64,000 nucleotides of DNA from Listeria booriae (GTDB taxonomy: Bacteria; Bacillota; Bacilli; Lactobacillales; Listeriaceae), in the NCBI RefSeq assembly GCF_000766865.1, contig NZ_JNFA01000001.1, positions 1-64,000 on the forward strand, written 5' to 3'. This document shows, piece after piece, positions 9,105 to 16,759 of this stretch. The notes below the pieces were generated by a model. The model searched no databases, was not told where the DNA came from, and saw only the letters and a list, made by a program, of their open reading frames with translations. The translations under genes and the position numbers were made by a program. Each line of letters starts with the position of its first letter. Within the stretch, counting starts at the first letter, position 1.

Positions 9105-9145
9105 ATGAGCCGAAGCGTTTGAGATACACGCTTCGGCTTTATTTA
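9105..9145. terminator. Bidirectional terminator between the convergent gad operons
   Basis: An 11-bp stem AGCCGAAGCGT (9108-9118) with ACGCTTCGGCT (9128-9138), followed by TTTATTT on the plus strand and CATTTTAT on the minus strand. It lies between the yhgE stop (9088) and the stop of the small exported peptide (9175), so it can end both convergent operons. Confidence 0.85.
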
Positions 9146-9174
9146 GTATCATATTTTATCGTACTACTACGCAT

Positions 9175-9381
9175 TTAATCATCCATTCTAGGTGTTGTAT
9201 CGTTCGTGGCATTTTTTAATTCTCGTTGTGCTGCGTTATAATCATCAGCGGATACGCCTCGTACGCCTTGTGCTGCTCGTACTTGGCTTACCGATGTGTT
9301 GAACGGTGTTATAAGACTCGCGCCAATAACGGACACCACAGCTATATTGCTGACTACTTTTTGCATTTTTTTCTTGTTCAC
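9175..9381 (-). CDS. Small exported peptide precursor downstream of a Crp-type regulator
   Basis: A 68-residue protein starting with GTG at 9381, preceded by GAGAAGGAGAG. It has a classical signal peptide: lysine-rich N-region (MNKKKMQK), hydrophobic core (VVSNIAVVSVIGASLITPF) and a likely cleavage after SQVRA, leaving a hydrophilic peptide of about 33 residues rich in Asp, Asn and Ala. It begins 22 nt after the stop of the regulator at 9404-10120 and is the last gene of the operon. I recognise no family. A secreted signal or modulator peptide is one possibility (inference). Confidence 0.72.
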   Translation of the reverse strand: MNKKKMQKVVSNIAVVSVIGASLITPFNTSVSQVRAAQGVRGVSADDYNAAQRELKNATNDTTPRMDD

Positions 9382-9403
9382 AATTGGACTCTCCTTCTCG
9401 GTT

Positions 9404-10120
9404 TTATGAAATGGCTTCTAGCTTTGTTTCTAGTTTTTCCGTGTTGACAAAAATGGCGCTACGAACGGGATAAATGCACGCTTCTTCTTGTAGTTTTTGC
9501 AGGACTGTTGTAATTGTACTCGCGTTGAAATTCGTATATTGCGCAATCCTGCCTTTGTTTATTTGTTTTGGGAAACGGAGCATATCTTTATCGTCCACTT
9601 CATTTCCATATTTTTCACTAAGTTCTAACAGCACGAAAATGATTCTTTCTTCTGTTGGTAATTGCAATAATTCTTGACGGGCAAGCAATCGACTGGCCGT
9701 ATTTTGCATGTGCATGTAGTGATACAAATATCCTTCTTGCGTATTCATTATTTTCTCAATCAGATTTTCTTTTCGGTAACGCGTCACTTCGACCTCATCA
9801 GATAGAACCGTGAAAGTGTAGTCTGATTTACTTCCAAGTGTTAAATTAGATAAGCCAATGACATCGTTTTTGGTAAAGAAATCGACAGCTACATTACCAT
9901 CCAGCGTGGCCGCGACCATACCTTGTTCAATAAAATAAACGTCGTTGGTATCCGCTCCTTCGCGAATGAGAATATCTTGCTTCACATAGTTCTTCTTCAC
10001 GCCTTGAACTGGGAAAATAAAATCATCTTGTATAAATTGGCGAAACTTGATCTCGCTGAAATCTTTGCTAATATCGGATTCCGCGTGAAGTAATCCTATA
10101 TTCGTTTCTTTATTGTTCAT
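9404..10120 (-). CDS. Crp/Fnr-family transcriptional regulator (PrfA-like), copy 2
   Basis: A 238-residue protein, paralog of the regulator at 234-950. The effector-barrel domain (about 35-130, with VYFIEQGMVAATLDGNVAVDF) precedes a winged helix whose recognition region is RIAQYTNFNASTITTVLQKLQ. A strong AGGAGG lies before ATG at 10120. The gap of 12 nt to the lipoprotein gene and 22 nt to the small peptide gene make it part of the pva-gadD-gadT operon, so its amount should follow acid-stress transcription. The signal it senses is unknown. Confidence 0.9.
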   Translation of the reverse strand: MNNKETNIGLLHAESDISKDFSEIKFRQFIQDDFIFPVQGVKKNYVKQDILIREGADTNDVYFIEQGMVAATLDGNVAVDFFTKNDVIGLSNLTLGSKSDYTFTVLSDEVEVTRYRKENLIEKIMNTQEGYLYHYMHMQNTASRLLARQELLQLPTEERIIFVLLELSEKYGNEVDDKDMLRFPKQINKGRIAQYTNFNASTITTVLQKLQEEACIYPVRSAIFVNTEKLETKLEAIS

Positions 10121-10132
10121 CTAAAAAACCTC

Positions 10133-10582
10133 CTAATCTTTAGGGAATACAATCAGCCATTCTGCCGCTTTATCGTGGCCAGGTTCGGGTATATAGCTCA
10201 TCCAACCTTCCTCCAAATCGACAGGAATTTCAAAATAAATATTCCCTTTCAGCTCTTGTCCTGGTGCCATCGTGTGCCCTAGACTATCTTCTTTCATGCC
10301 ATACATCAAATTTTGTTTGTGGTTCGGGTCCTTCAAACTGAAATTTCCCAATCCGATGCTTTGTTGTTCTTTGGATTTGTTTTTCACGGTAACTTCGACT
10401 TTTAAAAGTGCTTTATGATCGGAGTCTGTTTTTTCTCGGGTTACTTTTGTAGGTTTGATTTTTATCGTTTTCGTTTCGTATGCTTTATGCATGTCGGAGG
10501 CTGCAGATGCTGTGCTGCAACCTCCGAGTGCTATCATGCTCGTAATAATGACTACTGTTATGAGAGCGACCATTTTTTTCAT
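10133..10582 (-). CDS. Putative lipoprotein with DUF4352-like domain
   Basis: A 149-residue protein with signal sequence and lipobox IALGGC, so it should be anchored to the outer face of the membrane. The rest (about 45-149) resembles DUF4352-type beta-sandwich lipoproteins: a VEVTVKNKSKEQQSIGLGNFSLKD segment followed by a glycine/proline-rich strand region. AAAGGA precedes ATG. It sits between the 58-aa gene and the Crp regulator in the gad operon, which hints at an envelope sensing or protective role (inference). A lipoprotein of similar size and style heads the polysaccharide cluster at 43004-43495. Confidence 0.78.
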   Translation of the reverse strand: MKKMVALITVVIITSMIALGGCSTASAASDMHKAYETKTIKIKPTKVTREKTDSDHKALLKVEVTVKNKSKEQQSIGLGNFSLKDPNHKQNLMYGMKEDSLGHTMAPGQELKGNIYFEIPVDLEEGWMSYIPEPGHDKAAEWLIVFPKD

Positions 10583-10584
10583 GT

Positions 10585-10761
10585 TTAAATCCTTTCTTCT
10601 TGATTTTTTTCGTTGTATTTTTGGTAATTCATTTCTGCTTCGATTTGTTGCATCTCATCTTCTAAATCTAGAGCGATGAGGTGCAACAAAATCCAGAATT
10701 TCGCAGTTGTAGAATAGTCGTCTGGTTTGTAAAAGTGTCTCCATCTCGGTGGTTTTCCCAT
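10585..10761 (-). CDS. Small protein of unknown function in the gad operon
   Basis: A 58-residue protein starting at ATG 10761, with AGAGGTGA seven bases upstream; a GTG three codons earlier overlaps this ribosome site and is less likely. The sequence is amphipathic, with an aromatic N-terminal half (PPRWRHFYKPDDYSTTAKFW) and a predicted helix rich in Glu/Gln (LEDEMQQIEAEMNYQKYNEKN) that could form a coiled coil. It has no signal peptide. It lies 12 nt after gadT and 2 nt before the lipoprotein gene. I do not recognise a family. Confidence 0.65.
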   Translation of the reverse strand: MGKPPRWRHFYKPDDYSTTAKFWILLHLIALDLEDEMQQIEAEMNYQKYNEKNQEERI

Positions 10762-10773
10762 CTGAATCACCTC

Positions 10774-12225
10774 TTATTCTACAGATAAAGTAGCTTTTTC
10801 TTGGATAGTTGCTTCTTTGATGGCTTTTTTTTCCTTTTTAGTGTGAACGGCGTAGATGACGAATGGAATTAATACGGTGATGATGAAGCTTGCTGCAAGG
10901 ATGATTTCATAAGACATGTCGCTGCTCTTGCTTAGTGATGCTGGTGGGAAGAACGCGGACACGATTGCGGCTACTGACATTAATAGTCCAACGCCTGCAA
11001 CGATTAATTTCACGATTTTGCCACCTGGGATTTGATACGTACGTTCTAGATTTTTCTTTTTCAAAATAAGGACGAAATAAGCTAGGAAGAATAGGACGTA
11101 TCCAATCAAGTAGATGACAACAGTTAGTGAAATGGCAGTTAGGAATGATACGTTGTTACCGCCACCGCCGAATGTTAGGACTGCTGCCCAGATAGAAACG
11201 ATGACACCTTGAACCATAATAAGTGGTACGGGAACGTTGTGTTTATTTGTTTTGCGGAATACAGACGGGATAATGCCTTTATCAGCAACGGTTTGCATAC
11301 CTTTTGTTGGTCCGACAATCCATGAGCTAACTTGTGCCATAACGCCGAATGCGATCATGAAGGCGATTAGTTTAACAACCCACTCCAAGCTGTTTCCATT
11401 TTGTAAAATAAGGGCTTTAAATGTTTGAACAACGCCTGAACTTAGTGATAAATCATGCGATGGTACGACAGAAGCTACAGATAATCCGCCGATTGTGTTT
11501 AAGGCAATTCCGACAAAAATGAGTAAAATCATTGCTAGCGGGTAATCGCGTTTTGGATTTTTCATTTCATTGATGTGTGGTGCAGAGGCTTCGACGCCCA
11601 TGTAGGCAAGCATGAAGATTACAAGTGATGACATGTCTGTCCATTTTGGAATGAAGCTTGATGCTGTGAAGGAAATTGCTGCGTGGTGACCTGATTTTAA
11701 GTGGAAAATAGTTAGGAAAAATAGTGCTAATACTGGAATCGTGATACCGACAACGAAACCTAATTTTGCGAAGATGGCAGTAACTTTTGTGCCTTTTAAT
11801 TGTAGTAATGTCAGTCCCCAGAAAATCACAAGGACAGCGATAAATTTATACATTGGGTTAGAATCAAGTGCTGGAAAACTAATAACGTAAGATAGTGCGC
11901 CAATAATGAAGTAAATCATTGTGACAAAGCCAACTGTGATTTGGAACCATTGGAAGAATATCGCGGCAAAACCATATTTTTCGCCAAGTGTTTTACTTAC
12001 CCAGCCAAAAATTCCGCCTTCCTGGTAACCGTCTACTGTCGCGAGCTCTGCGGAACAAAGCGAGACTGGTAAGAACCATAAGAATCCACATAGTAGTAAG
12101 AAGAACACGAGGGAAAATCCAGAAGTGGCGAATGTTGGATATTCATAAACGGTGATAAATAGAGAAGCTGTTATTGCGAAGAATCCGAATAGTGATAACG
12201 TTTTTGCTGAAGCTTGCTTTTTCAT
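10774..12225 (-). CDS. gadT: Glutamate/GABA antiporter, copy 2
   Basis: A 483-residue APC-superfamily antiporter, clearly paralogous over its whole length to the copy at 5098-6600 (FFAITASLFITVYEYPTFATSGF, YMGVEASAPHINEMKNPKRDYP and FGGGGNNVSFLTAISLTVVIYL are shared). About twelve membrane segments; exchanges glutamate for GABA. It is 17 residues shorter than copy 1, with a shorter charged tail, which is where pH gating resides in E. coli GadC. AGGAGG precedes ATG. It follows gadD copy 2 after a hairpin-containing gap of 96 nt. Confidence 0.93.
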   Translation of the reverse strand: MKKQASAKTLSLFGFFAITASLFITVYEYPTFATSGFSLVFFLLLCGFLWFLPVSLCSAELATVDGYQEGGIFGWVSKTLGEKYGFAAIFFQWFQITVGFVTMIYFIIGALSYVISFPALDSNPMYKFIAVLVIFWGLTLLQLKGTKVTAIFAKLGFVVGITIPVLALFFLTIFHLKSGHHAAISFTASSFIPKWTDMSSLVIFMLAYMGVEASAPHINEMKNPKRDYPLAMILLIFVGIALNTIGGLSVASVVPSHDLSLSSGVVQTFKALILQNGNSLEWVVKLIAFMIAFGVMAQVSSWIVGPTKGMQTVADKGIIPSVFRKTNKHNVPVPLIMVQGVIVSIWAAVLTFGGGGNNVSFLTAISLTVVIYLIGYVLFFLAYFVLILKKKNLERTYQIPGGKIVKLIVAGVGLLMSVAAIVSAFFPPASLSKSSDMSYEIILAASFIITVLIPFVIYAVHTKKEKKAIKEATIQEKATLSVE

Positions 12226-12281
12226 TATTTATTTCCTCCTAAGGATAATTTGATTTAAGTATGCAACATTTCAAAATAGAG

Positions 12282-12313
12282 GGAGAGTCACGTGCCATTT
12301 TTTGTAACTCTCC
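12282..12313 (-). promoter_or_regulatory. Intercistronic hairpin between gadD and gadT, copy 2
   Basis: Stem GGAGAGT (12282-12288) with ACTCTCC (12307-12313), extendable on the minus strand by one T-G wobble and two more pairs. It lies just after the gadD stop. No long T-run follows. It holds the same place as the hairpin at 5035-5072 but has a different sequence. Confidence 0.5.
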
Positions 12314-12321
12314 AGTTTTTC

Positions 12322-13710
12322 TTAATGTGTAAAGCCATGTGTTTTAGACGTATTGACATCATGGTATAAAATATGTGCGTTGTTAAGTTCTTCAATACTC
12401 TCGCTCAGGTCGTTTTTGAAAGCTGTAACCATGTTTTGACCTAAGTCGCCGCGGCAAACGTAGCGCTGAATAATCGTGTTACCCATTTCTTTTGGAAGTG
12501 GATACGCCGGAACCTGCCAGCCCTTCATTTGCAAGCGATCTGCCAAATCGTAAAGCGTCCACTCCACATTGGCATCGTCTTTTAGTTTGTAACAAACGAT
12601 TGGTAAATTGTCGCCATCGTTATAAATTTCGAAAAGTCCTGTTTCGGCAACTGCTTGTGATAATTGCAAGGCGCCATCTCTCGTACGCATATGGATTTGG
12701 CGGTAACCATCATATCCGAATCGTAAGAAGTTATAATATTGACCGATAATCTGACTCGCACTTCTGGAAAAATTGATTGCCATGGTCGGCATGTGTCCGC
12801 CAAGGTAGCTCACATCAAACACCAATTCTTCTGGCAAGTACTCCTTGTCACGCCATAAAATCCAACCAACACCTGGGTACACAAGACCGTATTTATGTCC
12901 TGACGTATTAATCGAAACAACATTTGGTAAGCGGAAATCCCATTCTAACTCTGGATCAACAAACGGTGTAAACATCGCACCACTCGCACCATCAACATGA
13001 ATCACGACTTCATTGTCATGCGTATTATTGTAGTCTTCCACAAGATCATTCAACGTTTTGATGTCGTCAAATTTACCTGTGTAGGTGATGCCTAGAATGC
13101 CGACAATCCCAATCGTGTAGTCATCCACGTAGTCCATGACGATATCCGTATTGATGCTCAAATGGTCTTCACTCATCGGTACTTCGCGCAGTTCGATATC
13201 CCAGTAGACACAGAACTTCTCCCAGCAAACTTGATATCCCGAGGAAATAACTAAGTTTGGCTTTTTAGCATTGATATCTAGTCCATTTTCGCGTGCAGCA
13301 TTGCGCCATCTGAATTTCATCGCCATCCCGCCAAGCATACAAGCCTCACTCGAACCAACCGTCGACGTTCCCATGTAATGCTCCGAATCATCCGCGTTCC
13401 AAAGATCAGCTAACATGTTCACACAACTCGACTCAAGCTTTGCCGTCTGCGGATATTCCGACTTATCAATCGCATTTTTCTCCATCGTTTCCGCCATGAT
13501 TTGCTCCGCTTCCGGTTCCATATATGTTTGACAGAAAGTAGCTAGATTTTGTCTCGCCGAACCCTCATCAATCAATTGATCCTTCACAAGTTGGTAAGCA
13601 ATCCGCGGGTCTACCGATTCCTTATTCATGCGTTTCTCTGGTAAATCTTGTCCTGACTCAAAAGATCCAAACACCGGTACATTATTTTGTTCTACATTTG
13701 TTTTAAACAT
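12322..13710 (-). CDS. gadD: Glutamate decarboxylase, copy 2
   Basis: A 462-residue PLP decarboxylase, paralog of 3615-5027. The PLP lysine is Lys273 (SINTSGHKYG) and the paired Asp is Asp240 (HVDGASGAMF). The N-terminal 30 residues differ most from copy 1; in E. coli GadB this part forms a pH-dependent membrane-directed bundle (family knowledge), so the two isoenzymes may differ in pH response. It ends in GFTH like copy 1. GGAGGAAT precedes ATG. It is the second gene after pva copy C in the leftward operon. Confidence 0.95.
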   Translation of the reverse strand: MFKTNVEQNNVPVFGSFESGQDLPEKRMNKESVDPRIAYQLVKDQLIDEGSARQNLATFCQTYMEPEAEQIMAETMEKNAIDKSEYPQTAKLESSCVNMLADLWNADDSEHYMGTSTVGSSEACMLGGMAMKFRWRNAARENGLDINAKKPNLVISSGYQVCWEKFCVYWDIELREVPMSEDHLSINTDIVMDYVDDYTIGIVGILGITYTGKFDDIKTLNDLVEDYNNTHDNEVVIHVDGASGAMFTPFVDPELEWDFRLPNVVSINTSGHKYGLVYPGVGWILWRDKEYLPEELVFDVSYLGGHMPTMAINFSRSASQIIGQYYNFLRFGYDGYRQIHMRTRDGALQLSQAVAETGLFEIYNDGDNLPIVCYKLKDDANVEWTLYDLADRLQMKGWQVPAYPLPKEMGNTIIQRYVCRGDLGQNMVTAFKNDLSESIEELNNAHILYHDVNTSKTHGFTH

Positions 13711-13769
13711 ATAAATTCCTCCAATAATTAATTTTTTATTTTGAATATTCCGTTATATAAAAGGGCTAT

Positions 13770-14759
13770 TTAGACTAATTTATTCACATTTTGCACTGTA
13801 TCCACGACATACGTGGTAGGCTCTTTTGTATTTTCTAAAACTTCATCCGTCAATGTTACACTGTTGATTTGGTTGTTTTCGTAGGAAGTGAAGTAGTACG
13901 TCTTGCTTTCCGAACACATCGATGCCACGTATTGCGTGAAATCCGGGTCGCCATTGTCTTTGATGACAGCGCCATTCGGGATGCGAACGCTATTCAAGAT
14001 GTACCATACGTTGGTGATTGCTTCTTCTTCATTTTTCGCAGGTACGACGTTTTCTTTCAGGTAAGCCGCGCGGACAAAGCGTTCTGGTGGTGTGAAGCCG
14101 CCTGGTAATTTACTTGTTCCTGTTCCTTGTGAGAATGGTTTGGCGACATAGTCACCGAACTTCACTGGCGCAAGTTGTTTGGCTTGTAAGCCTGTGTAGT
14201 TTCTCAAATTTTCAATGTGCCATTCGAGGCGTGGCGTGTTTGTCATAACACCTACCGGGTTTTCTTTGATGCGAAGTGTCGTTTCCGTCGGCTCAATCAC
14301 CGCGCAGCGCCCACTCTTATCCGTGAAAATCCAATGTAGCGGCGTCGTGATTCCTAGTAGCGCTACTGGTTGATCCACCAAGTTAATATCCGCTAACTTC
14401 GCCTCCACGTCCTCAATCGTCGCACATGTACCTAACATCCAAAGTAAGAATTCCTGCGGGGCCAAGTTAATTTTTCCATCGATAGCTTCTGGTGCATAAA
14501 CCGCTTCTCCTGGAAGATACAGCGACGCACAACTCAATCCTTGCTCATTCAATCCATCTGCGAAAATGTATTTATCAAGCTCTCTACCTGCTCCAACAAA
14601 TGCGTATTCATTCGTGTACTCCACACCGTCTGTCGATGATTGCCACACATAATTCCTCGGGCTAATCGTTGGGTTCGCCTCCAAAATAAAAGCGAAATCC
14701 ATCGTTCTTGATAATAAATGTTTTCCATCCAACGTTTCTAATACTAAGCTTGTGCACAT
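13770..14759 (-). CDS. pva: Choloylglycine hydrolase family protein / penicillin V acylase, copy C
   Basis: A 329-residue Ntn hydrolase with Cys2, Arg18, Asp21, Asn174 and Arg227/Arg230 intact. It is nearly identical to copy A, with changes such as Thr for Met at 49, Gln for Lys at 73, Glu for Ala at 119 and a few C-terminal replacements. It heads the leftward operon pva-gadD-gadT-58aa-lipoprotein-crp-peptide. The ribosome site GAAGGAGAG is the same as in copy A. Substrate (penicillin V, bile salt or N-acyl homoserine lactone-like amides) cannot be told from sequence alone. Confidence 0.88.
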   Translation of the reverse strand: MCTSLVLETLDGKHLLSRTMDFAFILEANPTISPRNYVWQSSTDGVEYTNEYAFVGAGRELDKYIFADGLNEQGLSCASLYLPGEAVYAPEAIDGKINLAPQEFLLWMLGTCATIEDVEAKLADINLVDQPVALLGITTPLHWIFTDKSGRCAVIEPTETTLRIKENPVGVMTNTPRLEWHIENLRNYTGLQAKQLAPVKFGDYVAKPFSQGTGTSKLPGGFTPPERFVRAAYLKENVVPAKNEEEAITNVWYILNSVRIPNGAVIKDNGDPDFTQYVASMCSESKTYYFTSYENNQINSVTLTDEVLENTKEPTTYVVDTVQNVNKLV

Positions 14760-14880
14760 AATTTATTCTCTCCTTCAAAATTTTATTTACTATACTACTT
14801 ATTATAGCGAGGTTTTTTTCGTATGATTTTCTTCTTTTGTCGTTTTAGTGGTACATTTTTGACTGCTTCGTTTTCCTGCT

Positions 14881-14966
14881 AAACGTTGTCGCATCCTCAT
14901 GTCTCTCTCACTTACAATACCTATTATATCGGTTTTTACGCTCGCTAAATTTCCGATTTTGTCGTA
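14881..14966 (-). promoter_or_regulatory. Promoter and conserved leader of pva copy C operon
   Basis: On the minus strand TATAAT lies at 14928-14923 and ACGACAAAA (14965-14957) ends 28 nt upstream, the same geometry as at pva copy A and at yhgE copy 2. The 51 bp at 14881-14931 match 2335-2385 exactly. The predicted untranslated leader is about 155 nt long. Confidence 0.6.
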
Positions 14967-14991
14967 TTATCTGCACATTTTTAACCGAACG

Positions 14992-15022
14992 TAAAAAAAA
15001 GCCACCAAGATTGGCAGCTTTC
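14992..15022 (-). terminator. Terminator after the Mga/RofA-type regulator
   Basis: On the minus strand an interrupted stem (AAAGC and CCAA pairing with TTGG and GCTTT) is followed by eight T residues, ten bases after the regulator stop at 15032. Confidence 0.7.
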
Positions 15023-15031
15023 TTCTATATA

Positions 15032-16519
15032 CTATTTACTAGACATCGCTTCAATGACAATATCAATGATATTAGTGAAATCCCGCGCAGAAAGTTCTGC
15101 TTCAATGTGGAGTACCTTTTCACGATTATACCGCTCCACCATCATCGGCGTGGCAACGGTCGTCAAAATCAAATCTGCTTGTGGCGCACTATTCTTATTC
15201 AAGAACTGCACTTTATACCGATATTTCAACGTGTCAAAAATCTGAAGACGCAAATTCCGCTCTGCAAACTTAGGTAAATCTGTATCTAACACAATCCGAA
15301 TCTGTTCCTCAAAATACGTTAACCGCTTTATAGCTGAAAACAGTAGCCCGTACCTCGTCAATAAAAAATCCTTCTCTAAAAACAACGCATTGCCAGTCTC
15401 TGCGTATAGCTTATCCAACAGCTCATTCAATTTCTGATGCAAATTCGGATAATACTCCTTCAATTTACGCATATATTCATACCCATTGATATCCACCGAA
15501 AAATTCTTAAATAACGTACAAAATAGATGCGCCGAAAAACTACTATTGAAAAACGTATCATATTTTTTCTCAGGTATCGGCGCCATTTCTTCAGAAAACA
15601 CACGCATAAACACTTCTGTAGCAACATAAACATCAGATTTATTCTTTTTATGCGGTGCCATAGCTCGTCTTGCTACTTCTTTATTTTCATACAACTTAGG
15701 TCGCGTCTCCATCAGTAGATAAAAGAAATAAACTTCGCTCTCCTTCTGAATATTCAGCGAGTCAAACACAGCTTTTATTTTGGTCAAGCTTCTAAAATCA
15801 TTATCCAAGTCTAAATAGTTTTTCCAATTCGGGTTCAGTTCGACAAAATGCCTTTTCCGAATCCGAATCGTATTAATCGCTATAATATACTCAATCTGAT
15901 ACTGCTGCACATAGGTTAAGTTCTGCCGCAAACTCGAAGTCACTTTCAATGCAGCCTCCTCGACCGCTTTACGATCTACTATATCAAACGGCCACATTGC
16001 ACCTTGGTATATGCGCCAATAATAGCTATAAAAAAACATCCTAACCTGTTCCTCAGGTCCTATCACTTCATATGTTTCCCGCTTCAAGCCAATCCCATAA
16101 GGTTCTAGCAACTCCTGAAAATATTTTAGCGAACGTCGAATCGTCGTTTCACTCAAAAAATAATCCATCGCAAACTTTTTCACCGAGGTGAACTCTTCAA
16201 AAAAGATGGCTTTCATGAGCATAATTGTCACGTTATCTTCTAGAAGATACAATTCGAAATTGAGTACATCCGCGCCTAGCGTAATTTCTAGGAACACACC
16301 TTTATTTTTTGCGGTATGCAGTTGAATGTTCTCGTCATTATAGTCCTCAATTTTCTCCAACAAGTCTGCAAGATAGCGCTGTATCGTTCTCTGATTCATG
16401 TCCAAACGCTCGCTCAGTTCATTTACCGTATACCAACGCGGCTCCTCCGCAATCATTCGCAAAAGCAACATACTATTAGTTGTACTTTGGTCCCCAGCTA
16501 GATAAATATCTTTTTTCAT
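15032..16519 (-). CDS. Mga/RofA-family transcriptional regulator
   Basis: A 495-residue protein. I chose ATG 16519 because AAGGGGGA lies nine bases upstream; a longer reading frame to 16561 lacks a ribosome site. The N-terminus carries two DNA-binding modules of the HTH_Mga type (YTVNELSERLDMNQRTIQRYLADL near 35-60, and VKKFAMDYFLSETTIRRSLKYFQELL near 110-135). A helical PRD-like centre follows, then a C-terminal segment (about 410-495) resembling the EIIB-like end of Mga/RofA proteins (ADLILTTV). This matches the regulator next to pva-gadD-gadT in stress survival islet 1. It lies directly upstream of the leftward pva operon and is a candidate activator of it (inference). Confidence 0.85.
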   Translation of the reverse strand: MKKDIYLAGDQSTTNSMLLLRMIAEEPRWYTVNELSERLDMNQRTIQRYLADLLEKIEDYNDENIQLHTAKNKGVFLEITLGADVLNFELYLLEDNVTIMLMKAIFFEEFTSVKKFAMDYFLSETTIRRSLKYFQELLEPYGIGLKRETYEVIGPEEQVRMFFYSYYWRIYQGAMWPFDIVDRKAVEEAALKVTSSLRQNLTYVQQYQIEYIIAINTIRIRKRHFVELNPNWKNYLDLDNDFRSLTKIKAVFDSLNIQKESEVYFFYLLMETRPKLYENKEVARRAMAPHKKNKSDVYVATEVFMRVFSEEMAPIPEKKYDTFFNSSFSAHLFCTLFKNFSVDINGYEYMRKLKEYYPNLHQKLNELLDKLYAETGNALFLEKDFLLTRYGLLFSAIKRLTYFEEQIRIVLDTDLPKFAERNLRLQIFDTLKYRYKVQFLNKNSAPQADLILTTVATPMMVERYNREKVLHIEAELSARDFTNIIDIVIEAMSSK

Positions 16520-16714
16520 TGGAAATCCCCCTTCAAAAAATGACCAGAAAACACAATCCAATAATTATTTAACATTTATTTATTAATACCTATACCACAT
16601 TCATCTTAAAATACTCCTCTAATATGAAAAAGTATAACACAATCGGCTTTTTTATGATTCTAAAAACAAGAAAATCTCGCGCATCATTCGAACTTTTTGT
16701 TACTATTTTAGCTA

Positions 16715-16752
16715 CACAAAAAAACTCTGCATCCCGTATGGAATGCAGAGCC
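16715..16752 (-). terminator. Terminator after yhgE copy 2
   Basis: Stem CTCTGCAT (16725-16732) with ATGCAGAG (16743-16750) plus an inner CC/GG pair, followed on the minus strand by a T-run. It lies eight bases from the yhgE stop. The remaining part of 16520-16715 is AT-rich and carries only the upstream region of the regulator. Confidence 0.8.
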
Positions 16753-16759
16753 ATTATGA

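Noticed and set aside
9175-9381. Small peptide as a bacteriocin
   Set aside because: No double-glycine leader, no immunity or ABC exporter gene nearby, and the mature part is acidic and hydrophilic; a general signal peptide is seen instead.
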